Assembly: GCF_943590815.1 (NCBI RefSeq)
Contig: NZ_CALSBS010000012.1
Span: forward strand, 62,001 to 126,000
DNA length: 64,000 nt
Direction of reading: 5' to 3'
From: Pseudocitrobacter vendiensis
GTDB lineage: Bacteria; Pseudomonadota; Gammaproteobacteria; Enterobacterales; Enterobacteriaceae
The notes under the pieces were generated by a model. That model was given only the letters and a program-made list of their open reading frames with translations. It was not told the DNA's origin and did not search any database. This document shows positions 1-7,963 of this stretch, piece by piece (the first letter of the stretch is position 1; every line of letters starts with the position of its first letter). Position numbers and translations under genes: made by a program.

Positions 1-1040
1 TAACCGCCTATGCGCAGTTCTGGTTCCCCGGGCTGTCGGACTGGGTGGCTTCGCTCGCCGTTGTCGTGCTGCTGCTGAGCCTGAACCTCGCGACCGTGAA
101 GATGTTCGGCGAGATGGAGTTCTGGTTTGCGATGATCAAAATCGTCGCCATTGTGGGGCTGATTGTCGTTGGTCTGGTGATGATCCTGATGCACTTCCAG
201 GCACCAAACGGCACCGAGGCCTCATTTGCGCACCTGTGGAATGACGGCGGCTGGTTCCCGAAAGGCATTAGCGGCTTCTTTGCAGGTTTCCAGATAGCGG
301 TCTTCGCCTTCGTGGGTATCGAACTGGTGGGCACGACGGCTGCGGAAACGAAAGACCCGGAGAAATCCCTGCCGCGTGCAATCAACTCGATTCCTGTTCG
401 TATCATCATGTTCTACGTCTTCGCGCTGATCATTATCATGTCGGTCACCCCGTGGAGTTCTGTGGTGCCTGAGAAGAGTCCGTTCGTCGAACTGTTTGTG
501 CTGGTAGGTCTTCCTGCGGCAGCAAGCATTATCAACTTTGTGGTGCTGACGTCAGCGGCGTCTTCCGCGAACAGCGGCGTATTCTCAACCAGCCGTATGC
601 TGTTCGGCCTGGCGCAGGACGGCGTGGCGCCGAAAGCGTTCGCTAAGCTCTCTAAACGCGCGGTACCGGCGAAAGGGCTGACCTTCTCCTGCATCTGCCT
701 GCTGGGCGGCGTGGTGCTGCTGTATGTGAACCCAAGCGTGATCGCGGCGTTTACCATGATCACCACCGTCTCCGCGATTCTGTTTATGTTCGTGTGGACG
801 ATTATCCTGTGTTCTTACCTGGTGTACCGCAAACAGCGTCCGCATCTGCATGAGAAATCAATCTACAAGATGCCGCTGGGTAAAGTGATGTGCTGGGTCT
901 GCATGGCGTTCTTTGCGTTCGTTATCGTTCTGTTGACGCTGGAAACCGATACCCGTCAGGCGCTGATCGTCACCCCGCTGTGGTTCGTGATTCTGGGGCT
1001 GGGCTGGATGTTCCTGAGAAAAAAAGCCATCGCCAAATAA
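1..1040 (+). CDS. cycA: D-serine/D-alanine/glycine:H+ symporter CycA (5' partial)
   Basis: This is an inner-membrane amino-acid permease of the APC superfamily that imports glycine, D-alanine, D-serine and, in E. coli, D-cycloserine. The reading frame is open from base 3 and has no start in the window, so the N-terminal part (roughly the first quarter of the usual ~470 residues) lies upstream. What is visible is a series of hydrophobic segments with the APC signature region around FVGIELVGTTAAETKDPEKS and a hydrophilic tail ending in KKAIAK. The residue-by-residue match to remembered E. coli CycA is very strong. A rho-independent terminator follows the stop codon directly. The truncation is only a window edge. 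Confidence 0.97.
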   Translation, partial: TAYAQFWFPGLSDWVASLAVVVLLLSLNLATVKMFGEMEFWFAMIKIVAIVGLIVVGLVMILMHFQAPNGTEASFAHLWNDGGWFPKGISGFFAGFQIAVFAFVGIELVGTTAAETKDPEKSLPRAINSIPVRIIMFYVFALIIIMSVTPWSSVVPEKSPFVELFVLVGLPAAASIINFVVLTSAASSANSGVFSTSRMLFGLAQDGVAPKAFAKLSKRAVPAKGLTFSCICLLGGVVLLYVNPSVIAAFTMITTVSAILFMFVWTIILCSYLVYRKQRPHLHEKSIYKMPLGKVMCWVCMAFFAFVIVLLTLETDTRQALIVTPLWFVILGLGWMFLRKKAIAK

Positions 1041-1058
1041 GCGGATGAAAAATGTCAA

Positions 1059-1084
1059 AAAGGTGCTTAACGGCACCTTTTTTT
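1059..1084 (+). terminator. cycA rho-independent terminator
   Basis: Arms AAAGGTGC and GCACCTTT enclose a short TTAACG loop and are followed by a run of T. It lies 18 bases after the cycA stop codon. Confidence 0.9.
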
Positions 1085-1118
1085 ATGCCTGTCTAAACGT
1101 ATTCCGAAAAATGAAACT

Positions 1119-1138
1119 GACTGTATAAATAAACAGTG
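1119..1138 (+). promoter_or_regulatory. LexA (SOS) box upstream of hok-type toxin
   Basis: CTG (1121-1123), ten A/T bases, then CAG (1134-1136). This matches the CTG-N10-CAG LexA operator with an AT-only centre that also contains a TATAAA-like -10. E. coli hokE is known to be SOS-regulated, and the toxin downstream resembles HokE, so SOS control is a reasonable inference. No other gene lies between this box and the toxin. Confidence 0.75.
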
Positions 1139-1224
1139 TTTTGCGCGGTGAAGGGTATGATTGCTGGCGGGTGCCTGAGGCTTTCTGACTTCAGGCTACT
1201 GCGGAGGTCGGAGAGAGGAGGCCC

Positions 1225-1310
1225 CAGGAAGATGTTAACTATCAACCTGAGGCTGACTACCCGACCCAAACAATCGGATAGTAGCCTCTTCTTCGCATGG
1301 AGGCAACGCG
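1225..1310 (-). ncRNA. candidate Sok-like antisense RNA region
   Basis: This is inferred only from the architecture of hok/sok loci: the antisense RNA should be complementary to the mok start and the leader just upstream of hok. On the minus strand the segment holds TACTAT (complement of about 1274-1279), which could act as a -10. No terminator or transcript end can be fixed by eye. The ends given are approximate. Confidence 0.3.
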
Positions 1311-1426
1311 ATGCTGACAAAATACGCCCTTGTGGCAATCATAGTGCTCTGTTTTACGGTGCTGGGATTGGCGTTAATGATGGGAGATTCGCTCTGCGAA
1401 TTGAGCGTCAAGGAGCGCGGTATTGA
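1232..1426 (+). CDS. mok-like overlapping reading frame (possible translational coupler of hok)
   Basis: A 64-codon frame starts at ATG 1232 and overlaps the toxin gene at 1311 in a different frame. In hok/sok loci, translation of the overlapping mok frame is needed for hok translation, and the antisense Sok RNA acts on mok. The geometry here fits: the start is about 80 bases upstream of hok and the stop lies inside hok. The encoded peptide is not itself recognisable. The leader 5' of it contains a tac/dcs-like stem (TGAGGCTTTCTG...CTTCA, around 1171-1190) similar to the remembered R1 hok leader. The assignment rests on position and leader similarity, not on protein homology. Confidence 0.45.
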   Translation: MLTINLRLTTRPKQSDSSLFFAWRQRDADKIRPCGNHSALFYGAGIGVNDGRFALRIERQGARY

Positions 1427-1463
1427 GTTTAAGGCTGTTCTCGCTTGCGAAACGAAGAAATAG
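1311..1463 (+). CDS. Hok/Gef-family type I toxin, HokE-like
   Basis: This 50-residue single-span membrane toxin starts [14 protein letters not shown]. It has one hydrophobic helix (about residues 5-24), the family-typical DSLCEL segment after the helix, and a C-terminal periplasmic part ending ACETKK. Remembered HokE has the same start and the same spacing of Cys and Glu. When over-expressed, Hok proteins depolarise the inner membrane and kill the cell, and translation is normally blocked by an antisense Sok RNA. A GGAGG-like ribosome site (ATGGAGGCAACGCG) precedes the ATG. The gene sits alone between cycA and ytfE, with a LexA box 170 bases upstream and a stable fold-back hairpin just after the stop. 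The call as a Hok toxin is firm; functional status is untested. Confidence 0.88.
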   Translation: MLTKYALVAIIVLCFTVLGLALMMGDSLCELSVKERGIEFKAVLACETKK

Positions 1464-1468
1464 CCGTT

Positions 1469-1490
1469 ATGCGGGGAGCAATCCCCGCAT
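1469..1490 (+). other. 3' hairpin of the hok-type mRNA
   Basis: ATGCGGGGA and TCCCCGCAT arms form a nine-pair stem 5 bases after the toxin stop. There is no T-run directly after it, so it is more likely a structural element of the toxin mRNA 3' end than a classical terminator. A T-run does follow some 40 bases later (around 1528). Confidence 0.55.
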
Positions 1491-1532
1491 AGTCGGATCC
1501 GATTCCTGGGAAAGGAACCTAAGGCACCTTTT

Positions 1533-2195
1533 TTATTCCCCCGCCAGCGCGCGTGGGAACAGTACGTTGTTTTCGAGGCTGATGTGTTCCATCAGGTCAT
1601 CGATCATTTCATTGATGCCGTTATACATCGCCTTCCAGGTGGTGCAGGCCTCTGGCGGAATGGTCACGTTTTGGGTGGTGTGTTTAATGACTTCCAGCAG
1701 TTCACCTGCTTCGTCGTGCTCACTTTCCATCACGCTGATGGGCCCCATCGCCTGGCTACCCATGCCCTGTTTGATCATCGGGAACAGAATCTGCTCCTCT
1801 TTCATCATGTGGCTGGAGAGCTCCTGATGCAGCATGGTGAGGTATTTTGCCAGACCTTTTGGCACGTTCGGTTTGTCGGCGTGTACGCGTTCGACTTTGG
1901 TGGCCTGTAAAATCAATTCCGGCAGTTGTTCACGGTGGCGATCGTGGTAGCGCGGAATAATGTAATCGATGATTTCACCCAGCGGGGCGGTACGCCAGTC
2001 TTTCTCAACCGGCTGCTCGGCCAGTTTTGCCAGCTCAGCCTCAATGACTTCAACGTCCAGTTCCTTGCGAGCCGCAGCGTGAGCCAGGGTTTGTTTACCG
2101 CCGCAGCAGTAGTCCATATCGTATTTACGAAACAGCGCGGATGCGCGTGGGATGGAGAGCGCCAGCTCACCTAAAGGTTGGTCGCGGAAGGCCAT
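1533..2195 (-). CDS. ytfE: iron-sulfur cluster repair protein YtfE (RIC, di-iron)
   Basis: This cytoplasmic di-iron protein helps repair Fe-S clusters damaged by nitric oxide or oxidative stress. At 220 residues it has the usual length. An N-terminal ScdA_N-type domain carries Cys30-Cys31 (YCCGG), followed by a hemerythrin-like four-helix bundle. The metal ligands known in E. coli YtfE are all in place: His84, His129, Glu133, His160, His204 and Glu208. It is transcribed away from a near-perfect NsrR operator located 27-49 bases upstream of its ATG. It stands alone, so regulation by NO through NsrR is the obvious reading. Confidence 0.97.
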   Translation of the reverse strand: MAFRDQPLGELALSIPRASALFRKYDMDYCCGGKQTLAHAAARKELDVEVIEAELAKLAEQPVEKDWRTAPLGEIIDYIIPRYHDRHREQLPELILQATKVERVHADKPNVPKGLAKYLTMLHQELSSHMMKEEQILFPMIKQGMGSQAMGPISVMESEHDEAGELLEVIKHTTQNVTIPPEACTTWKAMYNGINEMIDDLMEHISLENNVLFPRALAGE

Positions 2196-2221
2196 AGTCG
2201 TTACCTCGTCATCGATAATAT

Positions 2222-2244
2222 AAGATGTATTTTAAATGCATCTT
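2222..2244 (-). promoter_or_regulatory. NsrR operator of ytfE
   Basis: Arms AAGATGTATTT and AAATGCATCTT are separated by one base, giving the 11-1-11 NsrR motif with one mismatched pair. It lies just upstream of ytfE, a classic NsrR-repressed gene, so NO-induced derepression is expected. Confidence 0.9.
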
Positions 2245-2320
2245 TAATGCGAAGATATACCCCTTTGGGGGTGATCTTCCTCGGAACGGGTGGCGTGACA
2301 GGCAAAGTGCGCTTTGTTCT

Positions 2321-2420
2321 TGCCGGATGAGGCGTAAACTCCTTATTCGGCCTACAAAGTAGTGATAATTCAATATGTTGAAAAACTCTGTAGGCCTGAT
2401 AAGCGCAGCGCCATCAGGCT
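2321..2420. repeat. BIME (pair of REP units) at the ytfF 3' end
   Basis: Two REP-like units (TGCCGGATGAGGCG..., and TAGGCCTGATAAGCGCAGCGCCATCAGGC) in opposite orientation are separated by about 50 bases. The second unit overlaps the ytfF stop codon (2414-2416), so the last residues of YtfF are encoded by repeat DNA. Confidence 0.85.
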
Positions 2421-3412
2421 TTTTTTGTCTCCTGACTCAACTCCCGCAGCGCAGGCTCAACGGGCTTTGCGCGTACCGCAATCACCACGCCCAGCACCAG
2501 CAGGGCAATTCCGCTCAGCGTCAGCAGCGGCGGTACACTCTGGCGAAGTATGAAGGTATAAAGCAGCCCGGCCAGCGTCTCGAACACGATCAACGGCCCA
2601 AGGATGACTGTAGGTAAACGCTGGCTGGCGATATTCCAGCACAGTGCGCCCACCCAGGAGCAGAGCACGGCAATAGCGATCATCAGCGTAATAAACACCA
2701 TCGGACGCGGGCCAAACGGCAGCGGAAATCCATCAGGCTGGGTGCTCAGCCAGCCACAGGCGGCAAAATAACCCAGCAGCGACACCGGCAGCGTCACCAG
2801 CGCCTGCGCGGTGGCCCACATCATTGGGTGCTTATCCGGGTTTTCGCGTAGCCAGCGGGCGTTGCGCAGGGCATACCACGCCCAACACACCACCGAGACT
2901 AACGCCAGCGCAATACCGGTTGCGTAGCGTGTCCAGTTAAAGTCCTGCAAGCCGTGGCTTAACTCGGCGATATTCACGCACGCCAGGCCAATACCAATGC
3001 AGATAAGCGCCGGAGCCAGTTTCGACCAGGCGAGTTTGCCGTCGCGCTGGCTGTAGAGCAGATTAGCAAAAACCGGAATAACCACGGGCAGTGTGCCGAT
3101 GATCATGGTTGAGACGGGCGCGCCGGTGCGCTGAATCGCGCTCGCCAGACACACGTAATAAATCAGGTTGCCCATCATGGTCAGCGCCAGGGCGGTAAAC
3201 CAGTCGCGCCGGTTGAGCTGTTTTAGCCTTGTGCGCCCCAACCATGCCAGCGGTAGGGCAATAAGCCCCAGCGCCAGATAACGCCCGGTTGATTGCAGCA
3301 CCGCAGGATATTCCGGCACGATCAACGGCCCGACAAAAATCAAACCCCACATCAGCCCCGCCAGCAGAGCGTAAAGCACACCACTAATCATTTTCATATC
3401 CATATTGCTCAC
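2414..3412 (-). CDS. ytfF: EamA/DMT-family transporter YtfF
   Basis: This is an inner-membrane protein of the drug/metabolite transporter superfamily with about ten hydrophobic helices and two EamA repeats. Its substrate is unknown. The protein matches remembered E. coli YtfF closely from the segment MISGVLYALLAGLMWG onward. The ORF can start at GTG 3412, ATG 3403, ATG 3397 or ATG 3391. The E. coli start corresponds to ATG 3391, and the upstream starts would add seven residues; none has a strong Shine-Dalgarno. An AraC-type regulator gene lies 54 bases upstream on the same strand and may be co-transcribed or may control it. The C-terminus runs into a REP unit. Confidence 0.9.
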   Translation of the reverse strand: MSNMDMKMISGVLYALLAGLMWGLIFVGPLIVPEYPAVLQSTGRYLALGLIALPLAWLGRTRLKQLNRRDWFTALALTMMGNLIYYVCLASAIQRTGAPVSTMIIGTLPVVIPVFANLLYSQRDGKLAWSKLAPALICIGIGLACVNIAELSHGLQDFNWTRYATGIALALVSVVCWAWYALRNARWLRENPDKHPMMWATAQALVTLPVSLLGYFAACGWLSTQPDGFPLPFGPRPMVFITLMIAIAVLCSWVGALCWNIASQRLPTVILGPLIVFETLAGLLYTFILRQSVPPLLTLSGIALLVLGVVIAVRAKPVEPALRELSQETKKA

Positions 3413-3466
3413 TGTTCACCACAGTGTAGGCGGGCGCAGGGTGAGAATATTGTACCGGATTGCGCA

Positions 3467-4291
3467 TTAGCGCCGGGCAACCTGCTTCTGGTAGCGCACC
3501 GGGGTAATCCCATACCGACGGGTAAATGCGCGGGTGAGGTGAGACTGGTCGGTTAATCCGGTTGCTGCAGCAACTTCCGCAGCAGGCATGCCGTGGGTGA
3601 GAAACGCTTTCGCGCGCCACAGGCGGATCGCCATCAGCATTTGATGCGGGGTGACGTGGAAATGCGCTTTAAACTGGCGTTGAAAATGATACGGGCTTAG
3701 CGCTACGACCTGCGCCAGTTCATCGAGCGTCACGGGCTGCATGTAGTTATCGTGCAGATAGTCGCGCACCTGGTCGAAGCGATGGCTGGCTTCCGCGTTT
3801 TGCGGCGCATGGTGGGCAAAGGGGCGGAAGGTATCAATAAGATCGAGCAGAACACCTTGTTGCGCCAGCGGATCGCGGGTATTCCACAACTGATAAATCT
3901 GCTGGCCGATAAGCTGCGAGCGCAGCGGGTCATGGCGCAACACATCGCTAAACCACCAGTGACGGACACCGGTGATCTCTTCAAGCTGTGTCGGGTCGAG
4001 GTAAATCATGCGATAACGCCAGCCGTCGGCGGTTTCCGCTTCACCGGTATGGAGTTCGTCGGGGTTCATGGTGACAATCGAATTCACCGATGCTACATAC
4101 TGGCTGCCGCGATAGCGAAAACGCTCCGCGCCCAGCTCAATGGTGCCGATGCCGAAGGCTTCATGCGTATGCGGTTCGAAGGCGTAGCGCGAGATATGCG
4201 CGTGATACAGCTCCACGCCCGGCACCTGCGCCAGGTGCCGAAAGTTGGCGCTGTCTTTTTCGTCTGTGAAGTGGTCAGGTACGCCCTGCAC
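3467..4291 (-). CDS. AraC-family transcriptional regulator
   Basis: This 274-residue regulator has an N-terminal cupin-type sensor domain (about 20-155, with the metal/ligand-type HTHEAFGIG segment near residue 40) and a C-terminal double helix-turn-helix AraC domain (about 165-270, including LSPYHFQRQFKAHF and TGLTDQSHLTRAF). The effector is unknown. It is absent from this position in E. coli K-12, so it is an accessory gene. It lies between qorB and ytfF, all on the same strand, and the nearest candidate target is ytfF (EamA exporter) 54 bases downstream. The start is GTG 4291, preceded by GGAGGAG. That ribosome site falls in the 3' arm of a hairpin (4302-4340). Confidence 0.88.
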   Translation of the reverse strand: MQGVPDHFTDEKDSANFRHLAQVPGVELYHAHISRYAFEPHTHEAFGIGTIELGAERFRYRGSQYVASVNSIVTMNPDELHTGEAETADGWRYRMIYLDPTQLEEITGVRHWWFSDVLRHDPLRSQLIGQQIYQLWNTRDPLAQQGVLLDLIDTFRPFAHHAPQNAEASHRFDQVRDYLHDNYMQPVTLDELAQVVALSPYHFQRQFKAHFHVTPHQMLMAIRLWRAKAFLTHGMPAAEVAAATGLTDQSHLTRAFTRRYGITPVRYQKQVARR

Positions 4292-4301
4292 GGATAGGCT
4301 C

Positions 4302-4340
4302 CTCCGGTATCATCTTTTCATTATCGAAGATGACCCGGAG
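4302..4340 (-). promoter_or_regulatory. hairpin covering the AraC-gene Shine-Dalgarno
   Basis: In the minus-strand transcript, CUCCGG and UCAUCUU pair with AAGAUGA and CCGGAG. The result is a 13-pair stem with a small internal loop and a loop of about ten bases. The 3' arm overlaps the GGAGGAG that serves the GTG start at 4291. No U-run follows, so it does not look like a terminator of qorB. Confidence 0.5.
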
Positions 4341-4372
4341 GGACGCTACAAAAATTAACCAATCAGTAACCT

Positions 4373-5221
4373 TCAGAGGATACCGTTCACGCTCTCAGCA
4401 AGTGTCGTGGTCGGTCGGCCAATCAATTTGCTTAACGTTTTGCTGTCATCAAATAGACCGCCTTTTGACGCGCCAGTATCCGAATCCGCCAGCATATCCG
4501 CCAGACCCGCAGGCAGGCCAACCCCTTTCAGCGCGGCAGCGAAATCGGCTTCGCTCAGGTTCTGATAGGTAACCGGTTTCCCACTCTGTTTGGTCAGTTC
4601 CGCTGCCAGCTGCGTCAGCGTCCAGGCACTGTCGCCCGCCAGTTCATAGACCTTGCCTTCGTGACCTGCTTCGCTAATTACACGCGCCGCAGCGGCCGCA
4701 TAATCGGCACGCGTTGCGGAGGCTATTTTGCCGTCGCCCGCCGCGCCGATGAATACGCCGTGTTCCAGCGCTGCCGGGGCGCTGGCAAGATAGTTCTCGG
4801 TGTACCAGCCATTGCGCAGCAGGGTGTAAGCGATGCCAGAATCAGCCAGCATTTTCTCGGTTTCGATATGTTCATCTGCCAGACCGAGTGGAGAGGTATC
4901 CGCATGCAGCAGGCTGGTGTATGCGATAAATTTCACATCCGCCGCCTTCGCCGCGTTAATCACGTTGCGATGCTGCGGGGCACGCTGGCCCACTTCGCTG
5001 GAAGAGATCAGCAGCAGTTTTTCCACCCTCTGAAGGGCTAGTTTCAGCGCAGCTTCATCATTGTAGTCGCCCTGGCGTACGTGAATGCCCTGCGCAGTCA
5101 GTGCCTGTGCTTTTGCCGGGTTGCGCACGATAGCCACAATATTGTCCGCGGGAACGGTTTTCAGTAAGGATTCGATAACATGCTGGCCCAGTTGGCCGGT
5201 TGCGCCGGTAATTGCGATCAT
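4373..5221 (-). CDS. qorB: NAD(P)H:quinone oxidoreductase QorB (YtfG)
   Basis: This cytoplasmic NmrA-like short-chain oxidoreductase uses NADPH to reduce quinones in E. coli. The N-terminal Rossmann motif GATGQLG (residues 6-12) is intact, and the total length of 282 residues is normal. The start is ATG 5221 with GGAGA upstream. A longer in-frame extension exists but would cross the promoter region. The gene is divergent from ytfH, which encodes its HxlR-type regulator, across an intergenic space of 88 bases containing a palindromic candidate operator. Confidence 0.95.
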   Translation of the reverse strand: MIAITGATGQLGQHVIESLLKTVPADNIVAIVRNPAKAQALTAQGIHVRQGDYNDEAALKLALQRVEKLLLISSSEVGQRAPQHRNVINAAKAADVKFIAYTSLLHADTSPLGLADEHIETEKMLADSGIAYTLLRNGWYTENYLASAPAALEHGVFIGAAGDGKIASATRADYAAAAARVISEAGHEGKVYELAGDSAWTLTQLAAELTKQSGKPVTYQNLSEADFAAALKGVGLPAGLADMLADSDTGASKGGLFDDSKTLSKLIGRPTTTLAESVNGIL

Positions 5222-5269
5222 GGGAAGTCTCCGTCCGTTTGTCTTGTGTTTGATTACGCTAACACCTAA

Positions 5270-5286
5270 ACTTACTTTTAGTAAGT
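5270..5286. promoter_or_regulatory. candidate QorR/YtfH operator in the qorB-ytfH divergent promoter
   Basis: ACTTAC and GTAAGT are separated by five bases and form a perfect inverted repeat between two divergent genes, one of which is an HxlR regulator. The assignment to YtfH is an inference from position. Confidence 0.55.
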
Positions 5287-5309
5287 ACATACAAAAAGGT
5301 AAGTATGAA

Positions 5310-5690
5310 ATGAGTCAGGTGAGCCTGTCGCAACAACTGAAAGAGGGTAATCTTTTCGCCGAACAGTGCCCGTCGCGTGATGTGTTAAAACATGTCACCA
5401 GCCGCTGGGGCGTATTGATTCTGGTCGCGCTGCGCGAAGGTACGCACCGTTTTAGCGATCTACGCCGTAAGATGGGCGGGGTGAGTGAGAAGATGCTTGC
5501 CCAGTCGTTACAGGCGCTGGAGCAGGATGGCTTTCTCAACCGAGTTTCTTATCCGGTGGTACCGCCACATGTGGAGTATAGCCTCACGCCGCTGGGTGAG
5601 CAGGTGAGTGAGAAAGTCGCCGCGTTAGCCGACTGGATTGAACTGAATCTGCCCGAGGTGCTGGCAGTGCGGGATGAACGTGCGGCGTAA
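5310..5690 (+). CDS. ytfH: HxlR-family transcriptional regulator YtfH (QorR)
   Basis: This 126-residue winged-helix regulator of the HxlR family has the conserved Cys in EQCPSRDVLKHVTSRWG (Cys19), the typical thiol sensor position of this family. It matches remembered E. coli YtfH in length and sequence. It is divergent from qorB and is expected to repress it in a redox- or quinone-dependent way. The start at ATG 5310 is chosen from homologue length; the open frame continues upstream only because qorB is read on the other strand. A GC-rich repeat begins 4 bases after the stop. Confidence 0.93.
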   Translation: MSQVSLSQQLKEGNLFAEQCPSRDVLKHVTSRWGVLILVALREGTHRFSDLRRKMGGVSEKMLAQSLQALEQDGFLNRVSYPVVPPHVEYSLTPLGEQVSEKVAALADWIELNLPEVLAVRDERAA

Positions 5691-5694
5691 ATGC

Positions 5695-5799
5695 CCCTCA
5701 CCCCGGCCCTCTCCCACAGGGAGAGGGAGAAAACCGGCGCAAAGCTTTTATACCGCACTATCGGTTCCCTCTCCCTGTGGGAGAGGGTTAGGGTGAGGG
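5695..5799. repeat. GC-rich palindromic repeat, copy 1
   Basis: The element is bounded by CCCTCACCC at the left and GGGTGAGGG at the right. Each end has an inner palindrome (CCCTCTCCC...GGGAGAGGG) and the middle is a variable linker. It fills the whole ytfH-cpdB convergent space. The same element occurs at five other places in the window. Confidence 0.85.
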
Positions 5800-5801
5800 T
5801 A

Positions 5802-7745
5802 TTACTTCCTTAAATCCACCTGATAAATCGCAAACCCGATATCATCCGTTGCGACCTGCTTCATCGGGTACTGCGCCTTCTCTTTAATAAACGCCGCCGC
5901 TTTCTCAGAAGGTGAGGTTTCAAAGCGAATATCCAGCGCGGTTTTGCTGGCAATCGGCGCTAAGCGCCAGTTGTTATCCGCCGCCGGATGAATGGCGCCT
6001 GCGCGTTTTGATTCGGCACTTATCCAGTTGGCCAGCACGGAACGGTTCTCGTCCGGTGAGGCAAATGCGATATGCCCGTCGCCCGTACCCGCAAACTTGC
6101 CTCCGTAGGCGCGATAGTTATTGGTTGCCACCAGGAACGTTGCGTTCGGGTCGATCGGTTTTCCGTTAAATTTCAGAACCTTCACGCGTTCTGCTTTGGC
6201 ATTCACCGTCTGGCATTCACCGTCGTAGCGTGCCGGTTGGCTGACATCAATTTGATATGTCACGCCGTCGATCACGTCAAAGTTATAGGTGCGGAAGCCA
6301 TCCCAGTTGATGAGCGACTGCGGTTTGGTACTGGTCGGGTCAATCTGGTTGAACTGTCCAGCGGAACACTCCAGCCACTCTTTCACCTCTTTACCGCTGG
6401 CCTTCACCACGACTAATGTGTTCGGATAGAGATACAGATCGGCGGCGTTGCGGAACGTCAGTTGTCCTTTCTCGACCTCAACATAGCTTGCCGGGTCGTT
6501 TTTACGTCCACCGGCTTTAAACGGCGCGGCGGCGGAAAGCACCGGCAGTTTTGCCAGATCCGGATCGCCCTGAATATAGTGCTCGACGTAGGCTTTCTGC
6601 GCCATATTCACGACCTGCACGGTCGGATCGTCCTGCACCAGCGACAGGAAACTGTACATATTGTCGGACGATTTTCCGATAGGCTTACTGACAAACTCGC
6701 GCGTGGCATCGTGATCAGCTTTTAAGATTTCAATCAGCTTGCTGTCTTCTGCCGCCAGCGATTTCTTCGCTGCTGTATCGTAGATTGGCCGGGCTTCCGC
6801 TTTCGACGAGGTGACCAGCCATTTGCCGCTGTCGTTATTCAGCACCAGATCGACCACGCCCAGATGGTCGCCCCACATCCCTGGCATCACCGCAGGCACA
6901 CCGTTCAGCGTACCTTTATCAAGGTCTACGCCTTTGATATCCGCGAAATCTTTCCCCGGAAAAACGGCGTGCGCGTGGCCAAACATAATCGCATCGACGC
7001 CCGGCACTTCACTCAGGTAGTAAACGGAGTTCTCCGCCATCGCCTGATACGGGTCGGCGGAGAGCCCGGAGTGGGCAATAACGACCACCACATCTGCACC
7101 GTTTTTACGCATCTCTGGCACATAGTGGCGGGCGGTTTCGGTGATGTCGTTGACTGTCACTTTGCCGTCAAGATTAGCTTTATCCCACGTCATGATTTGC
7201 GGCGGCACAAAACCGATATAGCCGATACGCAAGGTATGCGTTGCGCCGTCTTTATCTTTCACCGTAGTTTCTTTAATCAGATAGGGTGTAAAAAGCGGTT
7301 TCTTGCTCTTAACGTCGATGATATTGGCGTTAATATACGGGAATTTTGCGCCGGCAATAGCCGTATGCAGGAAGTCCAGTCCATAGTTAAACTCATGGTT
7401 GCCCAGGTTTCCCACCACGTAATCGAGCGTGTTCATCGCCTTATAAACCGGATGCGTCTCCCCGGCTTTTAAGCCTTTGGCTGCCGCGTAGTCGCCCATC
7501 GGGCTGCCCTGAATCACATCACCGTTATCCACCAGCACGCTGTTGGCGGCCTCCGCGCGGGCGGCGTTAATCAGGCTGGCCGTGCGGACCAGTCCGAATT
7601 TTTCGGTAGCAGAATCTTTGTAATAGTCGAAATCCATCATATTGCTGTGCAAATCAGTGGTTTCCAGAATACGGAGATCGACCGTGGCGGCATTGACGCT
7701 GGCGGCAATCAGCGTGGCCAGGAGCGTTGCGCTAAACTTAATCAT
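5802..7745 (-). CDS. cpdB: 2',3'-cyclic-nucleotide 2'-phosphodiesterase / 3'-nucleotidase
   Basis: This periplasmic bifunctional enzyme opens 2',3'-cyclic nucleotides and dephosphorylates 3'-nucleotides, letting the cell use extracellular RNA products. The 647-residue precursor has a signal peptide of about 19 residues (cleavage after SVNA). A calcineurin-like metallophosphatase domain follows, with the DLHSN metal-ligand motif and GNHEFNYG, and then a 5'-nucleotidase C-terminal domain. Length and sequence agree with the E. coli protein. It is transcribed divergently from cysQ across 218 bases. The stop codon lies 2 bases from the neighbouring repeat. Confidence 0.97.
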   Translation of the reverse strand: MIKFSATLLATLIAASVNAATVDLRILETTDLHSNMMDFDYYKDSATEKFGLVRTASLINAARAEAANSVLVDNGDVIQGSPMGDYAAAKGLKAGETHPVYKAMNTLDYVVGNLGNHEFNYGLDFLHTAIAGAKFPYINANIIDVKSKKPLFTPYLIKETTVKDKDGATHTLRIGYIGFVPPQIMTWDKANLDGKVTVNDITETARHYVPEMRKNGADVVVVIAHSGLSADPYQAMAENSVYYLSEVPGVDAIMFGHAHAVFPGKDFADIKGVDLDKGTLNGVPAVMPGMWGDHLGVVDLVLNNDSGKWLVTSSKAEARPIYDTAAKKSLAAEDSKLIEILKADHDATREFVSKPIGKSSDNMYSFLSLVQDDPTVQVVNMAQKAYVEHYIQGDPDLAKLPVLSAAAPFKAGGRKNDPASYVEVEKGQLTFRNAADLYLYPNTLVVVKASGKEVKEWLECSAGQFNQIDPTSTKPQSLINWDGFRTYNFDVIDGVTYQIDVSQPARYDGECQTVNAKAERVKVLKFNGKPIDPNATFLVATNNYRAYGGKFAGTGDGHIAFASPDENRSVLANWISAESKRAGAIHPAADNNWRLAPIASKTALDIRFETSPSEKAAAFIKEKAQYPMKQVATDDIGFAIYQVDLRK

Positions 7746-7963
7746 CAGGGGGCGTCCTTTTCAGATCCAGGGCACATAAGAAAATGTATGTACATTCTGT
7801 TGCTTACGAGAATGTGAATCATGCCAGAAAAGGGTGACCGGAAGCCGGCAGCGCTTCACAGATATCCAGACCCGGCGTCGCCGATGGGAATGGCGCAATG
7901 CGTGACGATGCGATATAAATAAAACAACGAGTTAACACCACTGCAATCTCAACGAGGTGGAGA

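Noticed and set aside
1-44. cycA starting at the first ATG of its frame in the window
   Set aside because: The frame is open and homologous to CycA from base 3, so the gene is cut by the window edge, not started here.
2245-2320. A small gene between ytfE and ytfF
   Set aside because: Only short frames without ribosome sites, overlapping a BIME; nothing to support coding.
5695-5799. GC-rich repeats as ERIC elements or CRISPR repeats
   Set aside because: The ends and core do not match the ERIC consensus, the copies are single and scattered, and there are no regularly spaced unique spacers.
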